NCBI GenBank assembly: GCA_963204915.1
Contig: CAUJHS010000033.1
Coordinates: 1-64,000 of the forward strand
Reading direction: 5' to 3'
DNA length: 64,000 nucleotides
Source of the DNA: Planctomycetota bacterium
Lineage (GTDB): Bacteria; Planctomycetota; Planctomycetia; Pirellulales; Pirellulaceae
Below, one piece after another: positions 45,465-54,707 of the stretch. The notes below the pieces were generated by a model that searched no databases, had not been told where the DNA came from, and saw only the letters and a list, made by a program, of their open reading frames with translations. The position numbers were made by a program, and so were the translations under genes. Numbering within the stretch: position 1 is the stretch's first letter; each line of letters begins with the position of its first letter.

Positions 45465-45844
45465 TGATCACCTCGCATGGATCCGGGATGAACAACCAGC
45501 TCTCGCAAACCAGGGTTCGTCCTCCGGCATACGATAAGGTAGATCGTGCGTGGTGTGCTGGCGGCGGTTTCCCACTTGGGAATGGTCCTCACCCGTCGCC
45601 AGGAGGCGACAAACTAACGACTGCGCCAGTGCTGCCCGGTGCGCCGTTGGCGCGGCGTAGTCTTGTCGCTCCGAATTATGGCGAGACGCGGGCCATCCCG
45701 CATTCGCCGGTTGCGACAAACGTGCAGCGGTCCTCGTGATTGTTCTTTGCGCGCCCGACCCGCGACCGATCATTCGAAGGAACGGCACGGAATGTCGCCC
45801 AAAGACGCTTATAGCGCGTCGTTCCCGCGAACGGATTTCCCTCG
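45465..45844. other. intergenic region between a membrane protein and the second lipoprotein
   Basis: A 380-base gap. It contains a short GTCGCC/GGCGAC inverted repeat at about 45597-45612. I find no gene. The last bases ahead of the lipoprotein ATG (GGATTTCCCTCG) match the leader of the lipoprotein at 349, suggesting related translation signals. Confidence 0.35.
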
Positions 45845-46570
45845 ATGAAGTTGATTTTCTGGTTGCCTGCGGCGTCGGCGGTTCTTACGGCAGGTGTGGG
45901 ATGTTGCCACGTCCCCGCTTGTTCCTTACGCACGGGAGCGAACGCGCATTGCGCGCCGCACTGCGCGGTACAACCGGCGCCACACCACGTAATCGTTGAA
46001 CCACACGGTCTTTGGTCCACGTATTGCTTCGAGGGACATCCCCGGTTGCACGGCTTTGCCGACCCGGGGCCCGGCGACGCGATGCAGGCTCTGCCCTATG
46101 GCATGGCTCCTATCGCCAGCGCAATGCCTACGTTCATCGAAGATGCGAAACCGCTGCGTCAAGCCCCCGCGCCGGACCAAGACGCGCCGGAGTTGCTCAT
46201 GGAGGATCTACCTCCCGCACCGAATCCGCCGGTTGTGACGAGCGAGCCCGACGCTACGGAAGACGATTTGCCGCCGCCCGCGCCGCCAATGCCCGAGCCT
46301 TCCCGAGTGGAGCCTCCCGCCCAACCGATGCCTCCGGACCCAGGACCGGAATTGCCCGAAGCCCCAGCCGCCGAACCGAGCGCGGAAGCCGCGCCGTCAG
46401 CGAGCGACGCGCCGGCGCCGCCTGAAGTGACGCCGCCCGCAACGGACTCGGCGCCAAGCCTGACGCCTCCGCGCAACGAGCTGCCTGCGGCCGGTCAAGA
46501 GCCTTCGCGCGGCGCTATGTCGCAGTTGCGATTCGTCGACGGCATTAAGACGACCAAGATGCGCTGGTAG
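45845..46570 (+). CDS. Cys/Pro-rich putative lipoprotein (paralogue of 349-1146)
   Basis: A 241-residue protein with a short hydrophobic leader and a lipobox-like LTAGVGC (about Cys18). The first mature segment is Cys/His-rich (CCHVPACS, CAPHCAVQPAPHH), and the rest is a long Pro/Ala/Glu-rich low-complexity tail ending in MSQLRFVDGIKTTKMRW. It shares the lipobox placement, a Cys-rich start and an acidic Pro-rich tail with the protein at 349-1146, along with a similar leader sequence before the start codon. Composition suggests a surface-exposed, extended tail. The function is unknown. Confidence 0.7.
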   Translation: MKLIFWLPAASAVLTAGVGCCHVPACSLRTGANAHCAPHCAVQPAPHHVIVEPHGLWSTYCFEGHPRLHGFADPGPGDAMQALPYGMAPIASAMPTFIEDAKPLRQAPAPDQDAPELLMEDLPPAPNPPVVTSEPDATEDDLPPPAPPMPEPSRVEPPAQPMPPDPGPELPEAPAAEPSAEAAPSASDAPAPPEVTPPATDSAPSLTPPRNELPAAGQEPSRGAMSQLRFVDGIKTTKMRW

Positions 46571-46630
46571 AAGATTTCTCCCGGCATGGTCCCTCCAACG
46601 CCGTTAAGTCGCGGCGTTGGACTCTGGCGG

Positions 46631-47326
46631 TTATTCCGCAAGCTTGCCCTTCGGAGCGGCCTGAGGATGCGCCGACTCCAGGGTCCAACCCTGTTCCGTT
46701 ACACGGAAGCCATATCGGCCAGGGCGAAGCATCTCACGCGCTACGCCGAATTCTCCACCTCGATCGAAAACCACCTCGTACGGCGACGAACCCGTCAGCC
46801 GGAGTTGCTGGCCTGGTTCAAGCCAGTATTCCACGCCATGGGCCAGGAAGCCGACCGCGATGGTTGAGCCCGCGGCGTTCTCTAGCACCACACCGGCCAA
46901 GTTTGTGGACGCGGGCCCATCGGTTGGTGTTGCAGGCGTTGCCTTCTTATCTCCTGCTTGCTCCTTTATGGCGAACGTCTGGGGCGGCGTTTGAACAGCC
47001 CACGGGGCAACCTGACGCGGTCCGTTGGCATCGTCCGTTTCGATTAAATCGGCGAACTCGATTCGCTCGCCGACTTCCGGAGGAGTCGCATCAGGTGTGG
47101 GCAGGTTCGCATCCGGCGCGACTGACGCCGGCGCGGCGATGGCAACTTCGCCTGCCGCGGTCGACACCAGCACCGGCGTTACAATTGTTGCGGGCGAACG
47201 ATCGCGCGCTGCTGGCGCAACCCACAACAGCCCGCAATTGATGAGCACCATTCCAACCAGCGGAATCCGCATCCTTCGAAGCTGTTCCGCCAATCGATTC
47301 AACTCTACCGCAGTACCTGCGTTCAT
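46631..47326 (-). CDS. single-pass membrane protein of unknown function
   Basis: A 231-residue protein with one N-terminal transmembrane helix (RIPLVGMVLINCGLLWVA, about residues 20-38), a Pro/Thr-rich linker and a C-terminal beta domain (TIAVGFLAHGVEYWLEPG and GRYGFRVTEQGW). The domain resembles a small beta-sandwich of envelope proteins. The N-terminal cytoplasmic part is short. Convergent with the second lipoprotein gene, with 60 bases between stops. No family is recognised. Confidence 0.65.
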   Translation of the reverse strand: MNAGTAVELNRLAEQLRRMRIPLVGMVLINCGLLWVAPAARDRSPATIVTPVLVSTAAGEVAIAAPASVAPDANLPTPDATPPEVGERIEFADLIETDDANGPRQVAPWAVQTPPQTFAIKEQAGDKKATPATPTDGPASTNLAGVVLENAAGSTIAVGFLAHGVEYWLEPGQQLRLTGSSPYEVVFDRGGEFGVAREMLRPGRYGFRVTEQGWTLESAHPQAAPKGKLAE

Positions 47327-47599
47327 AGCCCAAGGTCCACCCTGCGCCCCAGTTCCGCGTCATTCCCACGACCCCTCAGAATAAGGGCCCGTCTCGGCAA
47401 ATATAGGTCATTTTTCCGGAACCGTTCGTATGACAAGGTAGGAACAAGTTCGCCAGCTAGCGCGTGGACCGTGTTGCGATCGTCGTTAACATTTGCAAGA
47501 AACGTACAACGCCACCGGATGCAAACCAAGCCGCAGTATTTGTCACAAGCTGGGACGCCGAGCGAACGGGCGACGTGACCGGCGGCGCCATGATAAAGC

Positions 47600-49930
47600 T
47601 CACGGCGACGGAGTCGAGTCTTCTTCCAGCGCAAAATGCTCCAGCAGCCAGCGGCAGTTGATGGTTTTTTCGACCAGGTCGAGTGGGAGGTAAAAGTACT
47701 GGCACGACGGCTCGAAACCGATGCGCGAATCGGCTTGGACGAGCGTATATAGTTCTCTCGCCAGTTCCATCTCGGACGTAATACTTTCCTGCATTTGTCG
47801 ACGCAGTTGTGTGCGGTGCTCGGGCGAGAGTTTCGCGCCCGGGTCCGCCAGCGCATCTCGCGCTAGTACAAAACGGCATTGGTTCGCCACGGCTTGAAAA
47901 TGAATCGCCGCGGCTTGAGCATAACGCACGTCGGCTTGCGCCGCCGCTTGGAATTCCGGCGGCGCTCTCTCCGCCGCTTGTCGCAATTGTTGTAATCCCG
48001 GTTGCCAGCCTTGTGCGACTTTCTCGAACTGCGCGGCAAGCACCTCTCCGGGGTAGGGGCCGCGCCACCCGTTTAAGTCGTCGTAGGGAATTCCCCACAT
48101 CGTGGCCGAATAGCCGGTCGTCGCGGCATAAAGCGGATTGGCCGGTCCCCACTGCACGGGCGAAGTATAAACCACGCTGATATGAAAGGGGTACTGGCGA
48201 TAGGCTTCGCTCATGCTGGCCCAAGCCTGTCGAGCCAGGGGCGCTCCCGCGGGACCAAACCGCTCTAGAGCAACGGTGTTCAGCGCATCGTTCAAGTCGG
48301 GCGTCGGGCGGCGGCTCATCACTTGCGCCAGTCGAAAGTTCGGCGAGGGATGCCCGCCCATCGTCCAACCAATGAGCATGGCGTGAAGGTTGGCAGGCGC
48401 CAAATTGCGGCAATGTTCGCCCACCAGGTCCAGCACCGGCAAATAGGGAACGGTAGCAATCTCGCAGGTGTTGTTGAACTGAATTTCGGTTCCTGCCGTT
48501 AACCCGGCCGCATGCGCCGCTTTCCAATGTTGTTGCGCTCGCGGACCTGGGCCAACGGATGAGATTGAGTATTCGCCCACCACACTCGGTACGCCGCCGC
48601 GCTCAATGGGCAAGCTCCACTCGCTGACCGACATGAGGCAAACCGACTTGGGCAACTGGGCGATGATGTCCGACGCTTCGCCGTGGCCGCGCCATCCCCA
48701 GTCGGATATCAGCACCTCGGCTTTGGGGTTTCCGCGATGCACGCCTTCTTCGATCACGCGATTCACTTCCACCAGAATGTCGCCCTCGCTGCGGTTTTTG
48801 CAATGCGGACAGGACCGCCAAGCGCCGTGCGACGCACAATTCGTCAAGTTTTCCGAAGCCGTGATGGCGTACACGCCGCCCAGGTCAGGTACTTCACGAA
48901 AGATGTGCGCCAGGGCGTCGCCCATCCATTGCCGCACCGCCGGTTGCGACGTGCAGAGCGTGGTTAACTCGCCTTCCGCGACGCCGGCCAGGTCCGGTCG
49001 GTTTTGAAAAAAGGCCGTGGGCATGGCGCGCGGTTCGTTGATGTACAGGTACACGTTCACGCCGAACTTTTTGGCGCGCTGCACCAACTGGCCAAGGTTC
49101 GCGAGTCGTTGCTCGTGGTCGACTCCAAACTCCGGGAAAATTTCGCCGCCCGGCGCCAGGTCGCGCAGCACCGCTTGGAGCCACACGCCATGGATGCCGA
49201 CTTCCGAAAGCCGCTGCAACAAGCCGTCGGGGTACGGGTTCAACTGGGGGTTAAGCAACGGATCGCCGTACACAGCCACGTAGGAATACACCAGGCGTTG
49301 CTGCCCCTCGGCCGAAACGGCCTTGGCAAGCGTTGGATTGTCGGGCAGCGTGGTCAGTTGCCGCACGAAGTCGAATCGCGGCTCGCCGGTCTTCTGGAGG
49401 AGGTCGCCAAAGTCCTGCTTCACCAAACGGTGAATCTCCGCGGCGCGGCGACGAGCCGTTTCATCGGGCGGCTGATAGCGCAGCGGCTCGCAGGCCGGTT
49501 TGTGACGTCCCAACTTGACCCATAGGAAATCCTCCTCGCGCAGCATGAACGCCAATCGTTCAGGGGTCATGTCAATCAACTCGAGCAATTGTTCATAAGG
49601 CAATAAGTGCCAATTGCGGCGTATGATCGTGGCGTAGCCGCGCGTGCGCATTTCGGGCGGAATCGTGGCAACGGATGGCAGTCCCATCGATTCGGCCATC
49701 GCGTTGACCTCTTGTTCCGTGGCGCCAAGCAGTTTTGCGATGCGTTCCGGTTCGACCACATTCCAGTTTCGCCATACGAACTCATGCACGCGATCGGGAA
49801 AGTACGGGCTGACCAGCGCGGGGGGCGCATCGCCGTGAGGCAGCACTTCGTCGGACTGGCTGAAGTCATGCGCCAACAGCAAGGCGCAACCGACCAGTCC
49901 GCAGCCAAACCAATCCCGAAAACGCGTCAT
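47600..49930 (-). CDS. exported glycoside hydrolase-like protein, family unclear
   Basis: A 776-residue protein with a short signal (GCGLVGCALLLAHDFS). After a helical N-terminal region (about 50-170, including LPYEQLLELIDMTPERLAFM) comes what looks like a TIM barrel: VYLYINEPRAMP, DLGGVYAITASENLTNCASH, EVLISDWGWRGHGEA and NNTCEIATVPYLPVLDLV. The ITASEN and Cys-rich CPHC pieces and the Asp-Trp in SDWGW are suggestive of a retaining or hexosaminidase-type site, but I cannot assign a GH family. A helical C-terminal domain (about 610-776) follows. The start at 49930 has GGGAG upstream; the frame could extend 27 codons but without a signal. Substrate unknown. Confidence 0.72.
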   Translation of the reverse strand: MTRFRDWFGCGLVGCALLLAHDFSQSDEVLPHGDAPPALVSPYFPDRVHEFVWRNWNVVEPERIAKLLGATEQEVNAMAESMGLPSVATIPPEMRTRGYATIIRRNWHLLPYEQLLELIDMTPERLAFMLREEDFLWVKLGRHKPACEPLRYQPPDETARRRAAEIHRLVKQDFGDLLQKTGEPRFDFVRQLTTLPDNPTLAKAVSAEGQQRLVYSYVAVYGDPLLNPQLNPYPDGLLQRLSEVGIHGVWLQAVLRDLAPGGEIFPEFGVDHEQRLANLGQLVQRAKKFGVNVYLYINEPRAMPTAFFQNRPDLAGVAEGELTTLCTSQPAVRQWMGDALAHIFREVPDLGGVYAITASENLTNCASHGAWRSCPHCKNRSEGDILVEVNRVIEEGVHRGNPKAEVLISDWGWRGHGEASDIIAQLPKSVCLMSVSEWSLPIERGGVPSVVGEYSISSVGPGPRAQQHWKAAHAAGLTAGTEIQFNNTCEIATVPYLPVLDLVGEHCRNLAPANLHAMLIGWTMGGHPSPNFRLAQVMSRRPTPDLNDALNTVALERFGPAGAPLARQAWASMSEAYRQYPFHISVVYTSPVQWGPANPLYAATTGYSATMWGIPYDDLNGWRGPYPGEVLAAQFEKVAQGWQPGLQQLRQAAERAPPEFQAAAQADVRYAQAAAIHFQAVANQCRFVLARDALADPGAKLSPEHRTQLRRQMQESITSEMELARELYTLVQADSRIGFEPSCQYFYLPLDLVEKTINCRWLLEHFALEEDSTPSP

Positions 49931-50053
49931 ATGAAACAACTCCCTTGTACGCTCAAATGAACGCCTCGGCCGATACGACGACCGCTTGCCCGATCGCCGC
50001 GCGAGGTTCATCGCCCCGACGCCGTGACTACGCCCTATCGTGACGCCACAAAG

Positions 50054-51457
50054 CTATTCGCCAGAACCAGTTTTCACCGTTACAGGCGGGCGATGGCGTT
50101 GAACCATGTTGTGGAAATCGCCCAAGTTGTTCCGCCAGAAATAGCGTTGGCTCAGATCGACTTCAGCTACGGCCACTTCGCCCCACTGTTTGGCCTGAGC
50201 CAGCGTTTGGCCGGCATGATCGACCACGGCCGAGATCGTCCAATCGCTGGCGGCGTCGGTATAGGTGGTGCTTACCACGTACACGTGGTTTTCACAGGCT
50301 CGGGCGCGGCCGAGCAGCGGGTTGCAGCCCCACACGGGCCAGGCGATGATCTCAGCTCCGCGATTGGTCAATTCGCGGGCGACTTCGGGGAAGAAGCCGT
50401 CATAACAAATCATCATGCCGATTTTTCCCAGCTTGGTATCAAACACGGGATAATCGCTCCCGGGGGCGACGCCCGCTTCGATTTCACTATGGGGCAAGCA
50501 CACCTTGCGGTACTTGCCTAGCAAGGCTCCCTCGGGCCCGAGCAGCACGGCCGCGTTGTACACCACGTCGGCGTCGCGTTCGTATAAACTCACGACCACA
50601 TGGAGTTGATGCTGTTTCGCCAGTTCGCCGAAGTATTCGGTCGTGGGGCCAGGAATCGGCTCGGCCACTTCATGCGGCTTCCTGCGCACGCGGACATAGG
50701 GAACCGTTTCGCCCAGCACGACGAGATCGGCTTTCTGCTCTGCGGCTTTCGCCACCAACGGGGCGTACTCTTCGCAGTTCGCGCGAGGCGATTTGCCCGA
50801 AGGAACGTAATGAATCGTGGCGAGCCTGACCTTGCGCGCCGGTGGCGGCGAGGACTCCTCCCAGGCGACTTCGCTCCAAGCGACGCATCCGCGCGGCGCC
50901 CATTGCAGGTGCAACTCAACCACGGCTTGCGTGGCGGCCGAAGGAGCACGATACACGCCTTCGACGCGGGTCCAGCCTGGATCGTCGCTTGCGCTGTCCA
51001 GCGGATGTTCGGGCTCAGCCAGCGGAAGGTGTCCCGGTTCGTTTTCCCGTCCCGGCGGCGCGTCGGCGCGAACCGCCTCGCCCGCGGCGTTTTGCCAAAC
51101 GATGCGAACTGGCGCACTCCGGCGCGGCGCCTCCACGTGTTCCGTTTTTCGCACGGCGTGAAAGCGATAACACTTTCCGCCCGTCACGGGGAACGATTTT
51201 TTGAACCAACCGTGTTGGCCGATCGAATCGTTGGCGGTGATCTGAAACGCACCATCCCCCCGCGGACCACCCACGGGATCGAACGCGAAGGTGGGACGAA
51301 TTTCCTCGCGCGGCGCGGCGCCGTGCCAGCCTTCGGGCAGTCCGGCGCGCGTGCCCAGGTCGTTCGCTTCGGCGTGCCGAGAGGCGTGCGGTGCGCCACC
51401 GAGCCAACCCAACCCCACGACACCGCACAAAGTCACCCAACGCAGCAAGGTGGACAT
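50054..51457 (-). CDS. exported carbon-nitrogen hydrolase (nitrilase superfamily) with an N-terminal beta domain
   Basis: A 467-residue protein with a signal peptide (WVTLCGVVGLGWLGGAPH). Residues about 50-205 form a carbohydrate-binding-like jelly roll. The CN-hydrolase domain follows, with the full catalytic triad: Glu250 in LVVLGETVPY, Lys318 in GKYRKVCLPHSE and Cys351 in MMICYDGFFPE. The nitrilase superfamily cleaves nitriles, amides or N-carbamoyl groups. Cytoplasmic members are common; an exported member with a binding domain suggests action on an extracellular amide-bearing polymer or glycan, by inference. Start 51457 has AAAGGAAA upstream. It is divergent from no gene and lies downstream of the glycosidase-like gene on the same strand, 123 bases away. 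Confidence 0.85.
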   Translation of the reverse strand: MSTLLRWVTLCGVVGLGWLGGAPHASRHAEANDLGTRAGLPEGWHGAAPREEIRPTFAFDPVGGPRGDGAFQITANDSIGQHGWFKKSFPVTGGKCYRFHAVRKTEHVEAPRRSAPVRIVWQNAAGEAVRADAPPGRENEPGHLPLAEPEHPLDSASDDPGWTRVEGVYRAPSAATQAVVELHLQWAPRGCVAWSEVAWEESSPPPARKVRLATIHYVPSGKSPRANCEEYAPLVAKAAEQKADLVVLGETVPYVRVRRKPHEVAEPIPGPTTEYFGELAKQHQLHVVVSLYERDADVVYNAAVLLGPEGALLGKYRKVCLPHSEIEAGVAPGSDYPVFDTKLGKIGMMICYDGFFPEVARELTNRGAEIIAWPVWGCNPLLGRARACENHVYVVSTTYTDAASDWTISAVVDHAGQTLAQAKQWGEVAVAEVDLSQRYFWRNNLGDFHNMVQRHRPPVTVKTGSGE

Positions 51458-52058
51458 GCGAGAATTTCCTTTGCAAAACCAAGAAGCGGAGTGAGCATTA
51501 TCACGCGTTACGCCCGCCGCTTGCAACCCTCGCCGTTCACCGTTCACCAAGCCCTTGTGCGTTACCCTTGATTATACCGAACAAATGTCAAATTCAACGT
51601 CAACATGTCATTTCATTAGAAACAACATCACATCAAACTAAAAGTTATTAATCGCAAAGAAAACGCAAAGTCATATGACAACACCATTTACAAACCGGCG
51701 ATTCGCCGTAACTTTTTTGAACTTTTTGAGTTGACCTCCTGGCGATCGCGCGCATTTTTCGCCGAGGCGTCGTTGGCTCGCCGAGTGTTTCTCAACGATG
51801 ATCCTCGACCGACTGCGGCGTTGGACGCGCGATTCCATTCGTTCGCCTTCCGCATCGGGCGGCGTGACCCGGCGATGGGCCGTAGAATCCGGTGTGTTGT
51901 ACTGGAAGCGTTGTGTCGTAATGGAAAAAAGCAACGAGGCTCCTCCGATACGCGACGCGATTGAACACGCCTTGAAACGCCTCGCCCGGTTGTGGCGGCA
52001 GGGAGTCGGAATATTCATCAGCCAGGTCGTGGTATAATCATCATGGGAGGATTGATAT
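51458..52058. other. AT-rich intergenic region before the DUF4058 gene
   Basis: A 601-base gap between a minus-strand and a plus-strand gene. The part from about 51560 to 51730 is unusually A+T-rich for this DNA, with repeated TTTTTGA tracts. Short open frames occur but I see no gene supported by a start signal. A candidate promoter lies at the right end (see 52030-52038). Confidence 0.4.
52030..52038 (+). promoter_or_regulatory. candidate extended -10 promoter element for the DUF4058 gene
   Basis: The sequence TGGTATAAT (TG one base upstream of a perfect TATAAT at 52033-52038) is an extended -10 element; no matching -35 hexamer is visible. The start codon of the DUF4058 gene follows 20 bases later with GGGAGG at 52045-52050 between them, so the leader would be very short. 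Confidence 0.35.
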
Positions 52059-52781
52059 ATGCCGATGCACGATTGGACTCGCGTGGACGCGGGCATTTTT
52101 CACGACTTCCACCACGAGTGGATCTCGGAAATCAAGCGCGCACTGAATCGGGGGCTGTTGCCGCCCGATTACTATGCGATGGCCGAGCAAGTGGCGGCCG
52201 GTTTTGGGCCAGATGTGCTGACGTTACGCGATCGCGTAGCGACGCCTTCTTCCGGAGGCACGGCCACGCAAACCCGACCACAAACGACGTACTTTGCCGA
52301 ATCACTCCCGGGTTTACGAGCGCGACGCACGAGCCGCGTGGTCGTGCGACATGTCAGCGGCGACCAAATCGTCGCGATGATCGAAATCATTTCGCCCGGC
52401 AATAAGAGCGGCGGCGCGGCGTTCCGGGCATTTGTGCAAAAGGCGTGCGAATTGTTAGATCAGCGGATTCACCTGCTGCTGCTCGATCCGTTTCCTCCCT
52501 CGTCGCGCGACCCCGACGGGATTCATGCGGCCATTTGGAGTGAGTACATCGGCCAAGAGTTCGAGTTGCCGCCGCAGAAACCGTTGACGTTCGTGGCGTA
52601 CGAGTCCGAAGACGGCACGCGGGCCTACATTGAAACGCTTGCCGTCGGAGACGCCTTGCCCGACATGCCGCTGTTCCTGGCGCCGGAACGCTACGTCCTC
52701 GTTCCGTTGGAAATTACTTACCAGTCCGCCTGGGATACCGTGCCCGCCCGATGGCAACGCGTCATCGCGGCGAATCCTTAA
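52059..52781 (+). CDS. DUF4058 family protein
   Basis: A 240-residue cytoplasmic protein that begins with the DUF4058 signature MPMHDWTRVDAGIFHDFHH and carries VEMIEIISPGN-like strands (VAMIEIISPGNKSGGAAF) and a C-terminal PLEITYQSAWDTVP. It has no signal peptide and is full length for the family. DUF4058 proteins are widespread in cyanobacteria and planctomycetes and have a restriction-endonuclease-like look in part, but no activity is established. GGGAGG lies ahead of the ATG. It converges on the oxidoreductase gene on its right. Confidence 0.85.
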   Translation: MPMHDWTRVDAGIFHDFHHEWISEIKRALNRGLLPPDYYAMAEQVAAGFGPDVLTLRDRVATPSSGGTATQTRPQTTYFAESLPGLRARRTSRVVVRHVSGDQIVAMIEIISPGNKSGGAAFRAFVQKACELLDQRIHLLLLDPFPPSSRDPDGIHAAIWSEYIGQEFELPPQKPLTFVAYESEDGTRAYIETLAVGDALPDMPLFLAPERYVLVPLEITYQSAWDTVPARWQRVIAANP

Positions 52782-52828
52782 CCCGAGCGCCGCATGCGGG
52801 ACTTGGCGGTGCGGTGATCGCCAGCTTC

Positions 52829-54034
52829 TTACGCAAACTGGGGGATTTTCAGTGTTTCGCCGTCTTTCATGGCCGATTGATGGGCGACGATGCCGGCCAC
52901 GGTCATGTTCAGTGCGGCGGCGATGTCGACCAACGGCGGGCGATCTTCCAACAGTGCGGTCACGAATTCGTTCATCAGATGGCCGTGCGAGCCGCCATGC
53001 CCGCCGGGCGCCACGCTGGGGGGCAGGGCGGGGTAATCCAAATCCGGTAAGTTCTTTTCCAGTCCCGCGTAGTCCATACCAGTCATCGAGCCGCGCTGAC
53101 CGCGCACGCGGCCCATTTCGCCTTCATGGCCGGGCGTGTCCCAACTGACCGCCATGCGGGCCGTGCCGCCTTCGCTCGTACGGAATAAGGCGATCTCGGT
53201 GCCGAAGGGATTTTGGTAACGGTTGTTCTCCGGTTTCAAATGCGAAATGACGCTTGGCATGCCTTGGCAACTCACTTCCGTAAAGCGGCCATTCGTCACA
53301 CAAACGTAATACGCGTTGGAATGGGTCGGGTAAAACTGCGGCGGCAGTCCAACCCGCCAGCCGCGATACGAGTCGATCGGCTCGGCCATGTAGTGGTAGT
53401 ATTCGCCTTCGCTGTACACCATTTTGCCGAACCCCCCGGCGCGAAAAATTTGCCGCATGGCGTGGCAGGGGTGATGAAAGGCCGACGTTTCAAACATCAT
53501 GTACGTGCGGCCGGTTGACTGAACCGCTTCCCACAATTGATGCGCCTCGTCCAGCGAACCGAACACCGCCGGCACGGCGCACGCCACGTGCTTGCCGCGC
53601 CGCAGGGCCTCGATGCAGTGATTCGCGTGGCTTGGCGCATCGGTGGCGATGAAGACGGCTTCCAGGCTGTCGTCCTTCACGAGTTCCTCGAACGAGGGAT
53701 AGGTTTTCTCACAGCGGCACACTTTGGCCAACTCGGCGCAGCGGTCGGGGAACAAGTCGCTCACGGCGGCCACGGTCACATTCGGATGATCTTGAAATCC
53801 AAACGCCGCCCCGAACTTGCACACGCCGTAACCCACAATACCGACACGAATCTTGCGGTCAGAAACGGGCCGCCAGATTTTTTGGGAGCGCTCGCTGGTT
53901 TTCACGCCCGCCTCGCCCAGGATTTTTGCATCGGGGGCGTCATCGGCCCACGCCAGGGCGCCGGCGCTCCAGGCGGCCAGCGAACCGAGGGCGGCAGTAC
54001 CCAAAAATGAACGTCGTGTGAACTGAGGCGACAT
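52829..54034 (-). CDS. Tat-exported Gfo/Idh/MocA-family oxidoreductase
   Basis: A 401-residue protein with a Tat signal (FTRRSFLGTAALGSLAAWS). The NAD(P)-binding Rossmann motif is VGIVGYGVCKFGAAFG, followed by VAAVSDLFPDRCAELAK and VFIATDAPSHANHCIEAL. The usual EKP lysine motif after the third strand is changed: KHVACAVPAVFG has Ala-Val in place of Glu-Lys, so classical dehydrogenase catalysis may be lost. A C-terminal part follows with GHGGSHGHLMNEFV. Start 54034 has AGGAG upstream at ideal spacing. Many planctomycete members are exported by Tat with cofactor bound; the sugar substrate is unknown. Confidence 0.88.
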   Translation of the reverse strand: MSPQFTRRSFLGTAALGSLAAWSAGALAWADDAPDAKILGEAGVKTSERSQKIWRPVSDRKIRVGIVGYGVCKFGAAFGFQDHPNVTVAAVSDLFPDRCAELAKVCRCEKTYPSFEELVKDDSLEAVFIATDAPSHANHCIEALRRGKHVACAVPAVFGSLDEAHQLWEAVQSTGRTYMMFETSAFHHPCHAMRQIFRAGGFGKMVYSEGEYYHYMAEPIDSYRGWRVGLPPQFYPTHSNAYYVCVTNGRFTEVSCQGMPSVISHLKPENNRYQNPFGTEIALFRTSEGGTARMAVSWDTPGHEGEMGRVRGQRGSMTGMDYAGLEKNLPDLDYPALPPSVAPGGHGGSHGHLMNEFVTALLEDRPPLVDIAAALNMTVAGIVAHQSAMKDGETLKIPQFA

Positions 54035-54089
54035 CGCGGGGCTCCTGAATTTGGAAATCGATCCCAACGCAACCGAATGGCGCGCGGCG

Positions 54090-54512
54090 TCAACTTGGAA
54101 ACGTCACGGTTGAGGTCACGGTCGGCGTCACTTGCGCCGTGCAATGGGCGCACCGTCGTGCGCGGGCGGGAATATTACTGAGACATTCCGGGCATTCGCG
54201 CGTCGGTTGCGGCGAAGGCTCGGCCGGTTTGAACCGCGCCAACAGCTTGGTCATGGGAAGCACCAAGACGAAATAGACCACGGCCGATGTGATCAGAAAC
54301 GTGAGCACGTCGTTCAGGATGTTGCCCCACAGGATTGGCCCGGTTTTGATCTTTGAAAAATCCGGCGAGCCGCCCATCGAGGCAATCATGGGCGTGATCA
54401 GATTCGTCACCACGGAATTCACCACCGCGGAAAACGCCGTTCCCATGACCACCGCCACCGCCAGATCAATCACGTTGCCGCGAAGAATGAAATCGCGAAA
54501 GCCCTTTATCAT
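54090..54512 (-). CDS. mscL: large-conductance mechanosensitive channel with a zinc-ribbon tail
   Basis: A 140-residue channel that opens under membrane tension to release osmolytes. The N-terminus is the family's FRDFILRGNVIDLAVAVVMGTAFSAVV with a second helix VLTFLITSAVVYFVLVLP, both standard. The linker is short, as in other MscL proteins. The unusual part is the C-terminus: after residue 100 it carries two CxxC pairs (Cys107, Cys110, Cys121, Cys124), a zinc-ribbon-like module instead of the plain helical bundle. Similar tails occur in some MscL homologues. It may regulate gating or redox-sense, which is inference. The start at 54512 has AAAGGG upstream. Confidence 0.92.
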   Translation of the reverse strand: MIKGFRDFILRGNVIDLAVAVVMGTAFSAVVNSVVTNLITPMIASMGGSPDFSKIKTGPILWGNILNDVLTFLITSAVVYFVLVLPMTKLLARFKPAEPSPQPTRECPECLSNIPARARRCAHCTAQVTPTVTSTVTFPS

Positions 54513-54707
54513 GAGTGCGGCCCTTTCTTAGAAGTGGATGGACAACGTAACTCCCGAAACCGCTGGTTTGATCCGTCGCGAAGAAGACGCTCCTCTCGGC
54601 GAACGGTCGGCGCCGCTTCTCCAGGACCGCGACGAACGCCTCGACGAAATACACGCCAAGGATTCTCCGCCACGCTCCTTTGCGCGGGGGCTTGCTTGGC
54701 GTGCGGC

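Noticed and set aside
44372..45739. Long plus-strand frame across the sialidase end and the next gap
   Set aside because: The residues are Arg/Pro-rich and match no family; it overlaps the sialidase in another frame and the membrane protein on the opposite strand.
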